NCBI GenBank assembly: GCA_019420305.1
Contig: JAHZHL010000031.1
Span: 1-33,316 of the forward strand
DNA: 33,316 nucleotides
Source: Bacillota bacterium
GTDB taxonomy: Bacteria > Bacillota > Clostridia > Peptostreptococcales > Anaerovoracaceae
Direction of reading: 5' to 3'
A program made the translations under genes and the position numbers. How positions within the stretch are numbered: the stretch's first letter is position 1; each line of letters starts with the position of its first letter. A model generated the notes under the pieces. It worked only from the letters and a program-made list of their open reading frames with translations. It had not been told where the DNA came from and did no database searches. Positions 22,853 through 30,455 of the stretch are shown here, one piece after another.

Positions 22853-25420
22853 ATGAAGACGATCGTTCAAATTTTTAAACGGGATATCCGGCGAATTACG
22901 CGCAACTGGGTTGCGCTCCTTGTCGTAATCGGAATCTGCCTGATTCCGTCTTTATACGCGTGGTTCAATATTGCGGCGAACTACGATCCGTACAGCAATA
23001 CGCAGAACATCCGCATCGCGGTCGCCAACCTGGATCAAGGCGTATCCGGCGGGCCGGCGGGAACGCTGGACGCAGGAACTGAAATTGTAAAGAACCTGCG
23101 AAAAAACCGGGAACTGGGCTGGCGCTTTGTGACGGAAACAGAAGCGGTAAAGGGCGTCCGTTCCGGCGACTATTACGCTGCCATTGTAATTCCGAAAGAT
23201 TTCAGCCGCTCCCTTGTCAGCGTTTTTTCCGGTAAGATCGAACGGCCTCAAATCCTGTACTATCTAAACGAAAAGAAAAATGCCATCGCGCCGAAAATTA
23301 CGGATACCGGCGCTTCGACCATTCAGGAGGAAATCAATACGACCTTCGTTGCGATCGCGGCGGAAACGGTGTCCGGACTGATCGAAGATTCCGCGTCTCT
23401 GCTGACCGGGGAGTTTTCCGCGGCCAAAGAAAGCGCTCTTTCCAAATTAGATCGCGTCAATCAAAATCTGGATCATTATCAGAAGGTTCTTGGAAACCTT
23501 CTGACAGCTCTTGACAAGGGGATCGATGGAACAAAGGACGCGAACGCGCTGCTCGACGATGTAAAAACAACTGCCGAATCCGGCGCGGAATCCCTGGACA
23601 ACGCGTCGGATCTGCTCTCCTCCATCCGGAAGAATGTTTCTGCCTTTTCTCTTTCCTTCGGCGGAACCCTCAGCGATGGAGACGCTCTGCTGCAAAGCCT
23701 CGGAAATACGGCTGTTTCCAACATCAGCAGTCTGAACACCACGGCGCAGACGGTCAATACAAATGTCGATCAGATGATCCGTTCGCTGCAGAGCCTCCTG
23801 CAGCAGAACCAGAAGATCATCGAACAGTTGAAAGCTCTGGACGAATTGCTCCCAGGCAGCGCGTCCTCAAAGATATCCGAAGCAATCCGTACTCTGCAGG
23901 CGGACAATCAACGTCACCAAACTCTGCTCAAGCAGCTTCAGTCCGGAAACAAAGGAATCGGAAACCTTTTGAATTCCACCGAAACCGCTTCCTCCGGCAT
24001 CGCTTCTTCGCTGAAAGAAAACCGCGCGGCTCTCAAAAAGGCCAGACGTTCCTTTGAAAAGGAAGGGCTTCCTTCTTTAAACCATTCCCTGGATTCGGTG
24101 TCCCACACTTCCGGCCTGCTTTCCGGAATTCTCTCCGGCGTTTCCCCTTCCGCGGAACAAATGAAGGAAATCGTCGGAAGTCTGGATCAGAGTTTCCGCG
24201 AAACAAAGTCCGCCGTATCCGGCACAAAACGCGCCGTGGAATCCGTTCAGACCCGCCTCTCTCAGGTCACTGCGGATCTCAACGCGCTTTCAGACTCAAA
24301 AGCCTATCAGGATTTCCTCAAACTTACCGACATCAACAGCGAATCTGCCGCGGACTTCATCTCCGCGCCGGTAAATCTGGACACCGAGACGTTCTATCCG
24401 GTGAAGAACTACGGTTCCGCCATGGCTCCTTTTTACACCAACCTCGCCATATGGGTAGGCGGAATTGTTCTGATCGCGATTTTCCGGCTGGAAGTGGATC
24501 GGGACAATCGGATTCCCCGTTTCACGCCGGTGCAGGCCTATTTCGGCAGATGGCTCCTTTATATTGTCATCGGTCAGATCCAGGCTCTGATCATCTGCGT
24601 TGGCGACCTTCTGCTGCTGGGGGTGCAGTGCGTTTCACCGCCCGCTTTTCTCTTTGCGGGAATGTTGGCTTCTTTTGTATATGTCAACCTCATATACGCG
24701 CTTTCCATCACCTTTAAGCACATCGGAAAAGCCCTGAGCGTCATCCTGGTCATTGTGCAGATTCCCGGTTCTGCCGGAACCTACCCCATTGAAATGACGC
24801 CTGGATTTTTCCAAGGGCTCCATCCCCTGCTTCCTTTCACCTATGGAATTGGCGCCATGCGGGAAGCTCTTGCCGGAATCTACGGCAGCCATTACGCGGT
24901 CAGCCTGCTCTGCCTGGCGCTCTATGTACCTCTGGCTCTGCTGATCGGCATCGCCATACGCCCGCTGTTTTTAAACCTCAATCTGATGTTCGACAAAAAG
25001 CTGGCGGCAACGGATCTGATGATCTGCGAAGAAAGCGGCGGGATCGGGCGTTCCAATATCCGCCTGGCCACCATTGTAAAGGTCTTGTCGGATCAGGAGG
25101 ATTTTCGAAAAAAACTCAAACAGCGAACCGATCGCTTTGAATCGAAATACAAAACGCGCGTACGGCGGGGATTTTTCTGCATTCTTGTAATTCCGCTGAT
25201 TTTCCTGGTTCTGATGTTCAGCATCGACTCGCGTCTGGTCTTTCTGGTACTCTGGATCGCTTCCATCATCGGCATCGCGCTGTATCTAATCTGTCTGGAG
25301 TATATTCACGACCGACTGAAGCGGCACCGCCACATTGCCGGTATGTCCAGCCGCAGTCTCATGGAGTCCATGAAACAAAAGCGGAGACCCGATGAAAAAA
25401 CGAAAGGAGGATCCAAATGA
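22853..25420 (+). CDS. YhgE/Pip family membrane protein, long form
   Basis: An 855-aa membrane protein of the YhgE/Pip family, related to phage infection protein Pip and to EsaA. It has TM1 at about residues 18-38, followed by the conserved WFNIAANYDPYSNTQNIRIA. A long extracytoplasmic coiled-coil region (about 175-500) is rich in repeated Ser/Leu/Asn. A membrane domain of several helices begins at YTNLAIWVGGIVLIAIF (about 520-705). Beyond the usual end it has about 140 more residues with two further helices (about 773-790 and 797-819) and a basic tail, which its neighbour lacks. The family's biochemical role is not firmly known; members act in phage adsorption, cell-envelope or type VII secretion contexts. 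It overlaps the second copy by 4 nt. Confidence 0.9.
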   Translation: MKTIVQIFKRDIRRITRNWVALLVVIGICLIPSLYAWFNIAANYDPYSNTQNIRIAVANLDQGVSGGPAGTLDAGTEIVKNLRKNRELGWRFVTETEAVKGVRSGDYYAAIVIPKDFSRSLVSVFSGKIERPQILYYLNEKKNAIAPKITDTGASTIQEEINTTFVAIAAETVSGLIEDSASLLTGEFSAAKESALSKLDRVNQNLDHYQKVLGNLLTALDKGIDGTKDANALLDDVKTTAESGAESLDNASDLLSSIRKNVSAFSLSFGGTLSDGDALLQSLGNTAVSNISSLNTTAQTVNTNVDQMIRSLQSLLQQNQKIIEQLKALDELLPGSASSKISEAIRTLQADNQRHQTLLKQLQSGNKGIGNLLNSTETASSGIASSLKENRAALKKARRSFEKEGLPSLNHSLDSVSHTSGLLSGILSGVSPSAEQMKEIVGSLDQSFRETKSAVSGTKRAVESVQTRLSQVTADLNALSDSKAYQDFLKLTDINSESAADFISAPVNLDTETFYPVKNYGSAMAPFYTNLAIWVGGIVLIAIFRLEVDRDNRIPRFTPVQAYFGRWLLYIVIGQIQALIICVGDLLLLGVQCVSPPAFLFAGMLASFVYVNLIYALSITFKHIGKALSVILVIVQIPGSAGTYPIEMTPGFFQGLHPLLPFTYGIGAMREALAGIYGSHYAVSLLCLALYVPLALLIGIAIRPLFLNLNLMFDKKLAATDLMICEESGGIGRSNIRLATIVKVLSDQEDFRKKLKQRTDRFESKYKTRVRRGFFCILVIPLIFLVLMFSIDSRLVFLVLWIASIIGIALYLICLEYIHDRLKRHRHIAGMSSRSLMESMKQKRRPDEKTKGGSK

Positions 25421-27597
25421 AGAATATCTGGAAGATTTTTTCGGCTGACGCCCGCAATATTCGGAAAAACGTAATCGCGATGATCGTCGTGCTGGGTCTT
25501 AGCGTTGTCCCCTGTCTCTACGCCTGGTTCAACATCGCGGCCAGCTGGGATCCTTATAGCAATACCGGAAATCTGAAAGTTGCCGTGGCGACAGAAGACG
25601 CAGGCTACAAAGGAGAACTGATTCCCGTCACCTTGAATTTCGGAGACACCATCCTTTCCACTCTGCGTACAAACCGACAGCTGGACTGGCGGTTTGTACG
25701 CCCGGATCGCGCTGTGGAGGGCGTAAAATCGGGAGACTATTATGCCGCTATTGTCATCCCTGAAAGCTTCAGCCGGGATATGATGAGCCTGTTTTCCAGC
25801 CATACAGAAAAAGCTTCTCTCCGTTACTATCTCAACGAAAAGGAAAACGCCATCGCGCCGAAAATTACGGACAAAGGCTCCAGCGCGGTCCGCCGCCAGG
25901 TCGATCAGATCTTCGCGGAAACTATTACGCAGGCTGGAATTGATCTTCTGGATACCGTTTCCGCTATTGCGGATCGGGGAGACGTTCGTTCCATCGCTTC
26001 CGCGCTGACGGAAAATGTAGAGCGCACTGCGCAGGATCTGCGTGCCGCCGCCAGTACGGTAACTGCTTTTTCCAACATGACCGGAGCGATACAGAAAACA
26101 CTGGATACAACTTCGGAATTTTTAAAACAGTCCGGGGAGCATACTGAAGAAAACCTGGATACACTGGAAAGCGCGCGGGATTCGGCGGCCAGTCTGTCCA
26201 AAGCTTTCTCCTCTTCAGCGAATACGTTCAAAACGGTTCTTTCACAGGGAAAAACATGCTATGAGGCGGTTTCCAAAGAAATCGACAGCGCCTTTTCTTC
26301 CGCTTCCAAAGATACCGCTTCTATCTCCGATTCCCTCGGCGGTCTGGAAACCGAAGTACAGTCCATCATCGACCGCTATACCGGCGTCCGAAACAGCCTC
26401 CAGGATCTCACAAAATCCGTACCCGAAACCGCGGAACTTCTGGGGCCAATTATTGGAGGTCTCAACGAGTCTATCGTTTCTCAGGAAGCGGTTCGCGACA
26501 AATTGAAAGATACGCAAAAAAAGATTGGAACCGCAGGAAAAAACAGCGCCGCTTACCGAAAAGAATTAAAAAAGCTGGCAGCGCAAAGTTCCAGGGAGTT
26601 TTCTGCTCTACAGTCCGATTATCATCAGGATATTCAAAAACAGATCCGCAAACTGTTTGGAACACTGGGCGATACCAGCGATTCCGCTGTAAATCTTCTT
26701 AAAAAAATGGACAGCGGAATCACCGGCCTGTCGGAAACAACCGGTACCGCGGTCTCCGATCTCAGAGAATTAAAAGCCGCTCTTGACACTTCCGCCGCGC
26801 TTCTTGACGAGTCTTCTTCTCATGTGGAGTCCATGCTGCGGCAGATGCGCCATGCGGCGAAAAGCGGAGATGTCGGAGCGCTGCAGGAGATCCTCGGAAA
26901 AGATCCGGAAACGGTCAGCGCGTTTCTCGCGGCTCCCGTGCAGCTGGAAACCAACAAGCTGTATCCGGTAGAAAACTACGGCTCCGCCATGGCGCCCTTT
27001 TATTCCACCCTTGCCATATGGGTGGGCGGAATCGTCCTCGCGGCCATGTTGAAAGTTGCAGTTTCCAGGCGCGCCAGGAAAAAACTGACTGATCTGAAGA
27101 ATTACCAGCTTTACTTCGGCCGACAGCTGATCTTTCTCCTGATCGGACTGATTCAGAGCACGCTGATCTGCCTGGGAGATCTGTATTATCTGGGGATCCA
27201 GTGCGAGCACCCCTTTTATTTTCTTCTGGCAGGATGGATCTCGTCTATCGTATATGTGAATATCATCTATACCCTGACCATCTCCTTCGGGGATATTGGA
27301 AAGGCCGTCAGCGTGATTCTTCTGGTAATCCAGGTAGCCGGTTCCGGCGGCACCTTTCCCATTGAGGTCGCTCCCGGATTCTTCCAGGCCGTCTATCCGC
27401 TGCTGCCTTTCACGCACAGCATGGCTGCCATGCGGGAATGCATCGCCGGTTTTTATCAGAACACCTACTGGATGGAATTAGGCTTCCTGCTCCTCTTCCT
27501 GGTTCCTTCCCTCCTCCTGGGACTTGTCCTGCGCAAACCGGTCATCCGTTTAAACGATCGCTTTATGGAAAAGCTGGAAAGCACAAAACTGATGTAG
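25417..27597 (+). CDS. YhgE/Pip family membrane protein, second of a tandem pair
   Basis: A 726-aa paralogue of the preceding protein. It shares the N-terminal helix and WFNIAASWDPYSNTGNLKVA, then SGDYYAAIVIPESFSRDMMS. A coiled-coil external region follows (about 190-500), and a C-terminal membrane domain begins at YSTLAIWVGGIVLAAML and includes PIEVAPGFFQAVYPLLPFTH. It ends soon after the last helix, the typical family length. The start overlaps the upstream stop (ATGA), with AAAGGAGG before it, so the two are made together and may form a heteromer. The stop TAG is immediately followed by a trpA-like scrap, so a rearrangement point lies right behind this gene. Confidence 0.9.
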   Translation: MKNIWKIFSADARNIRKNVIAMIVVLGLSVVPCLYAWFNIAASWDPYSNTGNLKVAVATEDAGYKGELIPVTLNFGDTILSTLRTNRQLDWRFVRPDRAVEGVKSGDYYAAIVIPESFSRDMMSLFSSHTEKASLRYYLNEKENAIAPKITDKGSSAVRRQVDQIFAETITQAGIDLLDTVSAIADRGDVRSIASALTENVERTAQDLRAAASTVTAFSNMTGAIQKTLDTTSEFLKQSGEHTEENLDTLESARDSAASLSKAFSSSANTFKTVLSQGKTCYEAVSKEIDSAFSSASKDTASISDSLGGLETEVQSIIDRYTGVRNSLQDLTKSVPETAELLGPIIGGLNESIVSQEAVRDKLKDTQKKIGTAGKNSAAYRKELKKLAAQSSREFSALQSDYHQDIQKQIRKLFGTLGDTSDSAVNLLKKMDSGITGLSETTGTAVSDLRELKAALDTSAALLDESSSHVESMLRQMRHAAKSGDVGALQEILGKDPETVSAFLAAPVQLETNKLYPVENYGSAMAPFYSTLAIWVGGIVLAAMLKVAVSRRARKKLTDLKNYQLYFGRQLIFLLIGLIQSTLICLGDLYYLGIQCEHPFYFLLAGWISSIVYVNIIYTLTISFGDIGKAVSVILLVIQVAGSGGTFPIEVAPGFFQAVYPLLPFTHSMAAMRECIAGFYQNTYWMELGFLLLFLVPSLLLGLVLRKPVIRLNDRFMEKLESTKLM

Positions 27598-27598
27598 C

Positions 27599-27646
27599 TC
27601 GGCGATCATCAAACTGCTGGCCCGGTATGGGAAAGAAGCGCCGCCC
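27599..27646 (+). pseudogene. Short remnant of a trpA-like gene
   Basis: Sixteen codons read SAIIKLLARYGKEAPP, matching SAIIKLLEQYGKDAPP of the intact TrpA (20432-20479) at 13 of 16 residues and, by my count, 36 of 48 bases. The substitutions are mostly third-position, so it descends from a coding paralogue or orthologue rather than a recent copy. Similarity ends on both sides, and it begins 2 nt after the yhgE stop codon. Confidence 0.6.
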
Positions 27647-27678
27647 TGTCCGGGTTCTGTCGCCATCCACCAGATCGA

Positions 27679-27844
27679 TTTTGTATCCTGAAAGCCCGAT
27701 CTTCCGCAAGTGGATACAAAACTTATAGGGTTGCGGCTTCACTTTTTGCGAAACCGGAGAAAATCGAAATTTTTTCCGAAATCCGATCCCGCTAATGGGA
27801 AAATTTTGTATCCACTGGCGCCAATCTTCACGTGCGGGATACAA
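27679..27844. repeat. Two related 23-nt-loop hairpins (GTATCC/GGATAC family)
   Basis: TTTTGTATCC (27679-27688) pairs with GGATACAAAA (27712-27721), and TTGTATCC (27806-27813) pairs with GGATACAA (27837-27844). Both loops are exactly 23 nt and share the central CC(G/A)ATCTTC. In addition the outer arms AGTGGATACAAAA and TTTTGTATCCACT form a 13-bp inverted repeat across the 80-nt interval, which itself contains a CGGAGAAAAT/ATTTTTTCCG stem. No gene is visible here. This looks like a dispersed structured repeat or an untranslated RNA element. Confidence 0.65.
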
Positions 27845-27948
27845 TCGCGCTTTATTCTGTCGAAGTCATGGGGCAGAAACTATTACTCATACCAACGCTA
27901 TTAACCAGCGGATAAATGGGGCGGCGAATCCAAGGTCGGACCGCTGCA

Positions 27949-28136
27949 AAAATTGTCCAATTTGATAAAAAATCCGTTTTTGGACACGTTTTTCACCTCC
28001 AGTATATTCATGCACTGCGATTCTCTCCGTTTTTCAACGGTTCCCGGCATTCTGCCTCGGAAAAGTTCGGACAGCCGTACTGAAACTCCGGAAAAACGTG
28101 TCCAAACTTTATAAAATTTTCAATTTGGACATTTTG
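27949..28136. repeat. Inverted-repeat element with TGTCCAA hairpin arms
   Basis: TTTGGACACGTTTTTC (27979-27994) has its exact complement at 28091-28106, a 16-bp inverted repeat around a 96-nt centre. Each arm also folds on itself: TGTCCAA (27954-27960) with TTGGACA (27980-27986), and TGTCCAAA (28099-28106) with TTTGGACA (28124-28131). The outer ends (CAAAAATTGTCC and GGACATTTTGG) are also nearly complementary. It resembles a small non-coding inverted-repeat element (MITE- or REP-like). I see no clear target-site duplication and no transposase. Confidence 0.6.
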
Positions 28137-28423
28137 GGGAAGCAACTGGAAGACGCTTGTGCATATTCAATCATTGATGCAAATGTATATGAATATTCAA
28201 CGCTCCGAATCACAGGCAGATTAAGATTCTTCCCCCATATCTCCAATCTCCGAAATCAGGAGCCCTTCTGTTTTAATCGTCATCGTGCAGCAGTAATCCA
28301 TTTTTATTGATTTGAGAAACAGCGTATGAAATTTACTTTTCTCTGCCGATGCCATTAAGATAGGACTTCTGCTTCCAGCATACCCTGCTAATTTAGCAGG
28401 TATCCGAAAGTCACCTCAAAAAA
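28137..28423. other. Gene-free stretch before nhaC with a palindromic hairpin
   Basis: No supportable gene. A minus-strand frame is open over roughly 28227-28413 (it contains MTIKTEGLLISEIGD), but it lacks a convincing start and ribosome site and matches nothing I know. CCTGCTAATTTAGCAGG near 28384-28400 is a hairpin with no following T-run. Confidence 0.4.
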
Positions 28424-28457
28424 CAAAAACCCGCGAAGACGTTTCTGTCCCCGCAGG
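28424..28457 (-). terminator. Rho-independent terminator of nhaC
   Basis: On the minus strand CCTGCGGGGAC (28457-28447) pairs with GTCTTCGCGGG (28440-28430), 11 pairs including G-T wobbles, with a 6-nt loop, followed by TTTTTG and more T. It begins 35 nt after the nhaC stop. Confidence 0.85.
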
Positions 28458-28491
28458 CCTTTTTCGCGCGTCTTTATTTATTCTGTTTACT

Positions 28492-30039
28492 TTATACCAG
28501 TTCCCCGGCGTCTGCTTTTTTCTGTTCTTCTCTTGTCATTTTTGTAGCGGTAATCCCGGCAAAAGCCAGCAGGAATGTTACCACCGGCGTCACATAGTTA
28601 AAGACTGCCCATGGAATCCATGTACCCGCGGAAATTCCTAAGGTCGTCGCAATATAAACGCCACAGGTATTCCAGGGAATCAGACAGGATGTAACGGTTC
28701 CCGCCGATTCCAACGCGTTGGAAAGACTCTTTGGATGCAGTCCCGCTTTCCGATAAGCCGGCGCGAACATTCTTCCCGGGACAAGGATCGAAATATATTG
28801 TTCCGGCATGATCGCGTTAGACGCGATGCAAGTGATTTCCGTAGCGCCAATCATGGCAGGTCCGCTCTTTATGTACCTCAGAAGCCGGTTGACGATGGTT
28901 TCCAGCTGTCTTGTCCCTTCCATAATTCCGCCGAACATCATAGCGAGCACGGTCATCAGAATCGAAGAAGCCATATTCATCAGACCTCCTGTGGAAAGCA
29001 GACTGTTAATCGCCTCCACATCGGTGTTGCAGACGAATCCATTCCTCGCGCATACCAAGATATCCCCGAAGGTTACTCCGATATGTTCCACCTCCAGAGA
29101 GTCCGCGTTGAAAATGGGAAGATCCCCCTGAAAAATCGGAGCCAGGATCGCTCCCGCGATAACCCCCAGCGTGATGCCCGGAATCGCCGGAATTTTAAAA
29201 GCGATCGCCAGAATTACAATCAGCGGCGGAAGCAGCAGCACCGGGTTAATATTGAACATGCTGTCCAGACCTTCCATAATCGCTGTTGCCTGGGAGGTAT
29301 CTACATTTCCTGAAGAAACATGCATAAATCCATATACCGCGAAGAAAATCAGCGCGATTCCGTAGGAAATGACCGTCGCTTTGATCATGTATTTCACGTG
29401 AGTAAATACATCCGTTCCCGCCATGGCCGGAGCCAGATTCGTCGTATCAGAGAGAGGCGATAATTTATCGCCAAAATAAGAACCGCTCAGAATCGCTCCT
29501 GCGGTGGGCCCGATAGGCATTCCCATTCCGTGAGCGATTCCAATCAGCGCCAGCCCCATGGTGCCCATGGTTCCCCAGGAGGTTCCGGTTGCCAGGGACG
29601 TAATAGAGCAGATCAGAACTGCCGCAATCAGAAAGATCGAGGGCGAAAGCAGCTTCAGTCCATAGTAAATCATCGTAGGAATTGTCCCGGAAAGAAGCCA
29701 TACGCCGATCATCATGCCAACAATACATAATATGAGGATTGCCTGCATGGCCATGGAAATGCCGTGGATCATCATTCCTTCAATATCATTCCATTTATAA
29801 CCGATTTTAAGTGAGATAAGCGCGGCGATAATAACGCCGATAAACATTGGAATGTGCGGATCCACGCCGAACACAACAATACCGATGGCCATAACTATGA
29901 TAATCCCTAAAAACGATAAAATTGCTTCATACATATGAGGAGCCCGGATCTCTTCCGGGAGGCCCATTTTGTCCTCGTTTGTTTTTTTGATGGCTTCGGC
30001 GGTACTGCTTATTTTTGGTTCCTTGCCTTTGTCATCCAT
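28492..30039 (-). CDS. nhaC: NhaC family Na+/H+ antiporter
   Basis: A 515-aa polytopic inner-membrane secondary transporter of the NhaC family, expected to exchange Na+ for H+. It has about a dozen hydrophobic segments. The family core is ATGTSWGTMGTMGLALIGIA, then GAILSGSYFGDKLSPLSDTT, followed by NLAPAMAGTDVFTH. The second half has ITCIASNAIMPEQYISILVP, then LIPWNTCGVYIATTLG. The frame opens at 30075, but the ATG at 30039 (MDDKGKEPK) follows AAGGAGA by 7 nt and is chosen. The first 45 residues are a charged cytoplasmic arm. It is monocistronic with its own terminator. Some NhaC-like proteins exchange organic acids, so the precise substrate is inferred. Confidence 0.88.
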   Translation of the reverse strand: MDDKGKEPKISSTAEAIKKTNEDKMGLPEEIRAPHMYEAILSFLGIIIVMAIGIVVFGVDPHIPMFIGVIIAALISLKIGYKWNDIEGMMIHGISMAMQAILILCIVGMMIGVWLLSGTIPTMIYYGLKLLSPSIFLIAAVLICSITSLATGTSWGTMGTMGLALIGIAHGMGMPIGPTAGAILSGSYFGDKLSPLSDTTNLAPAMAGTDVFTHVKYMIKATVISYGIALIFFAVYGFMHVSSGNVDTSQATAIMEGLDSMFNINPVLLLPPLIVILAIAFKIPAIPGITLGVIAGAILAPIFQGDLPIFNADSLEVEHIGVTFGDILVCARNGFVCNTDVEAINSLLSTGGLMNMASSILMTVLAMMFGGIMEGTRQLETIVNRLLRYIKSGPAMIGATEITCIASNAIMPEQYISILVPGRMFAPAYRKAGLHPKSLSNALESAGTVTSCLIPWNTCGVYIATTLGISAGTWIPWAVFNYVTPVVTFLLAFAGITATKMTREEQKKADAGELV

Positions 30040-30082
30040 TTTAATTTCTCCTTTCATTGAATAAATAAATTGCACGCTTTCT

Positions 30083-30088
30083 ATTATA
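30083..30088 (-). promoter_or_regulatory. -10 box candidate for nhaC
   Basis: A perfect TATAAT on the minus strand lies 43 nt upstream of the nhaC start. The -35 region is an A-rich tract without a clear TTGACA match. Confidence 0.4.
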
Positions 30089-30194
30089 GCGTAAAAAGTT
30101 TTCAGTTTTTAGTATTTTTATACAAATTTCTATATCTAGGGTTAATTCCGCAAATTAGTACCGCAATAAACCGGAAAAGCACCCGGATCTCAGC

Positions 30195-30233
30195 AAAAAA
30201 AAAAGCGCTCCGGTAGAAATTCCGCCGGAACGC
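30195..30233 (-). terminator. Rho-independent terminator of the csoR-copA operon
   Basis: On the minus strand GCGTTCCGG (30233-30225) pairs with CCGGAGCGC (30213-30205) with one G-T pair, followed by ten T. It lies 13 nt after the copA stop. Confidence 0.92.
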
Positions 30234-30245
30234 AAAATTCGATTT

Positions 30246-30455
30246 TTATTTAATTTCCAACACTTTATAGTCTTTATCCTCCACTGTCTTCTTCAGCACA
30301 TCGTCCGCGATCTCCTGGTTCATGGTAACAACCGCGGTTCCTTTTTCGTGGCTGACATCCGCCGCGTCCACTCCCTCCAGGGCCTCCAGGCTTTTCTTTA
30401 CCGTCGCCTCACAGTGGCCGCACATCATGCCTTCAATTTTGATTGTTTTTTCCAT
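30246..30455 (-). CDS. Possible internally initiated CopZ-like copper chaperone
   Basis: Inside copA, in frame, ATG at 30455 begins MEKTIKIEGMMCGHC and runs 69 residues to the copA stop, the length of a free-standing CopZ. AGGAGG (30469-30464) lies 8 nt upstream of this ATG, as good a ribosome site as that of copA itself. The sequence before it (KKDKKIKQKEKQEEQ) is a linker. Ribosomes could therefore make a separate Cu(I) chaperone from the same message. Alternatively the two genes were fused by loss of a stop codon and the site is a relic. That a product is made is inferred, not shown. Confidence 0.5.
   Translation of the reverse strand: MEKTIKIEGMMCGHCEATVKKSLEALEGVDAADVSHEKGTAVVTMNQEIADDVLKKTVEDKDYKVLEIK

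Noticed and set aside
27949..28136. Interpreting the inverted-repeat element as an insertion sequence
   Set aside because: Too short to encode a transposase, and no target duplication is evident.
28227..28413. Minus-strand open frame before nhaC
   Set aside because: No convincing start, no ribosome site and no family match; it also includes the palindromic hairpin.
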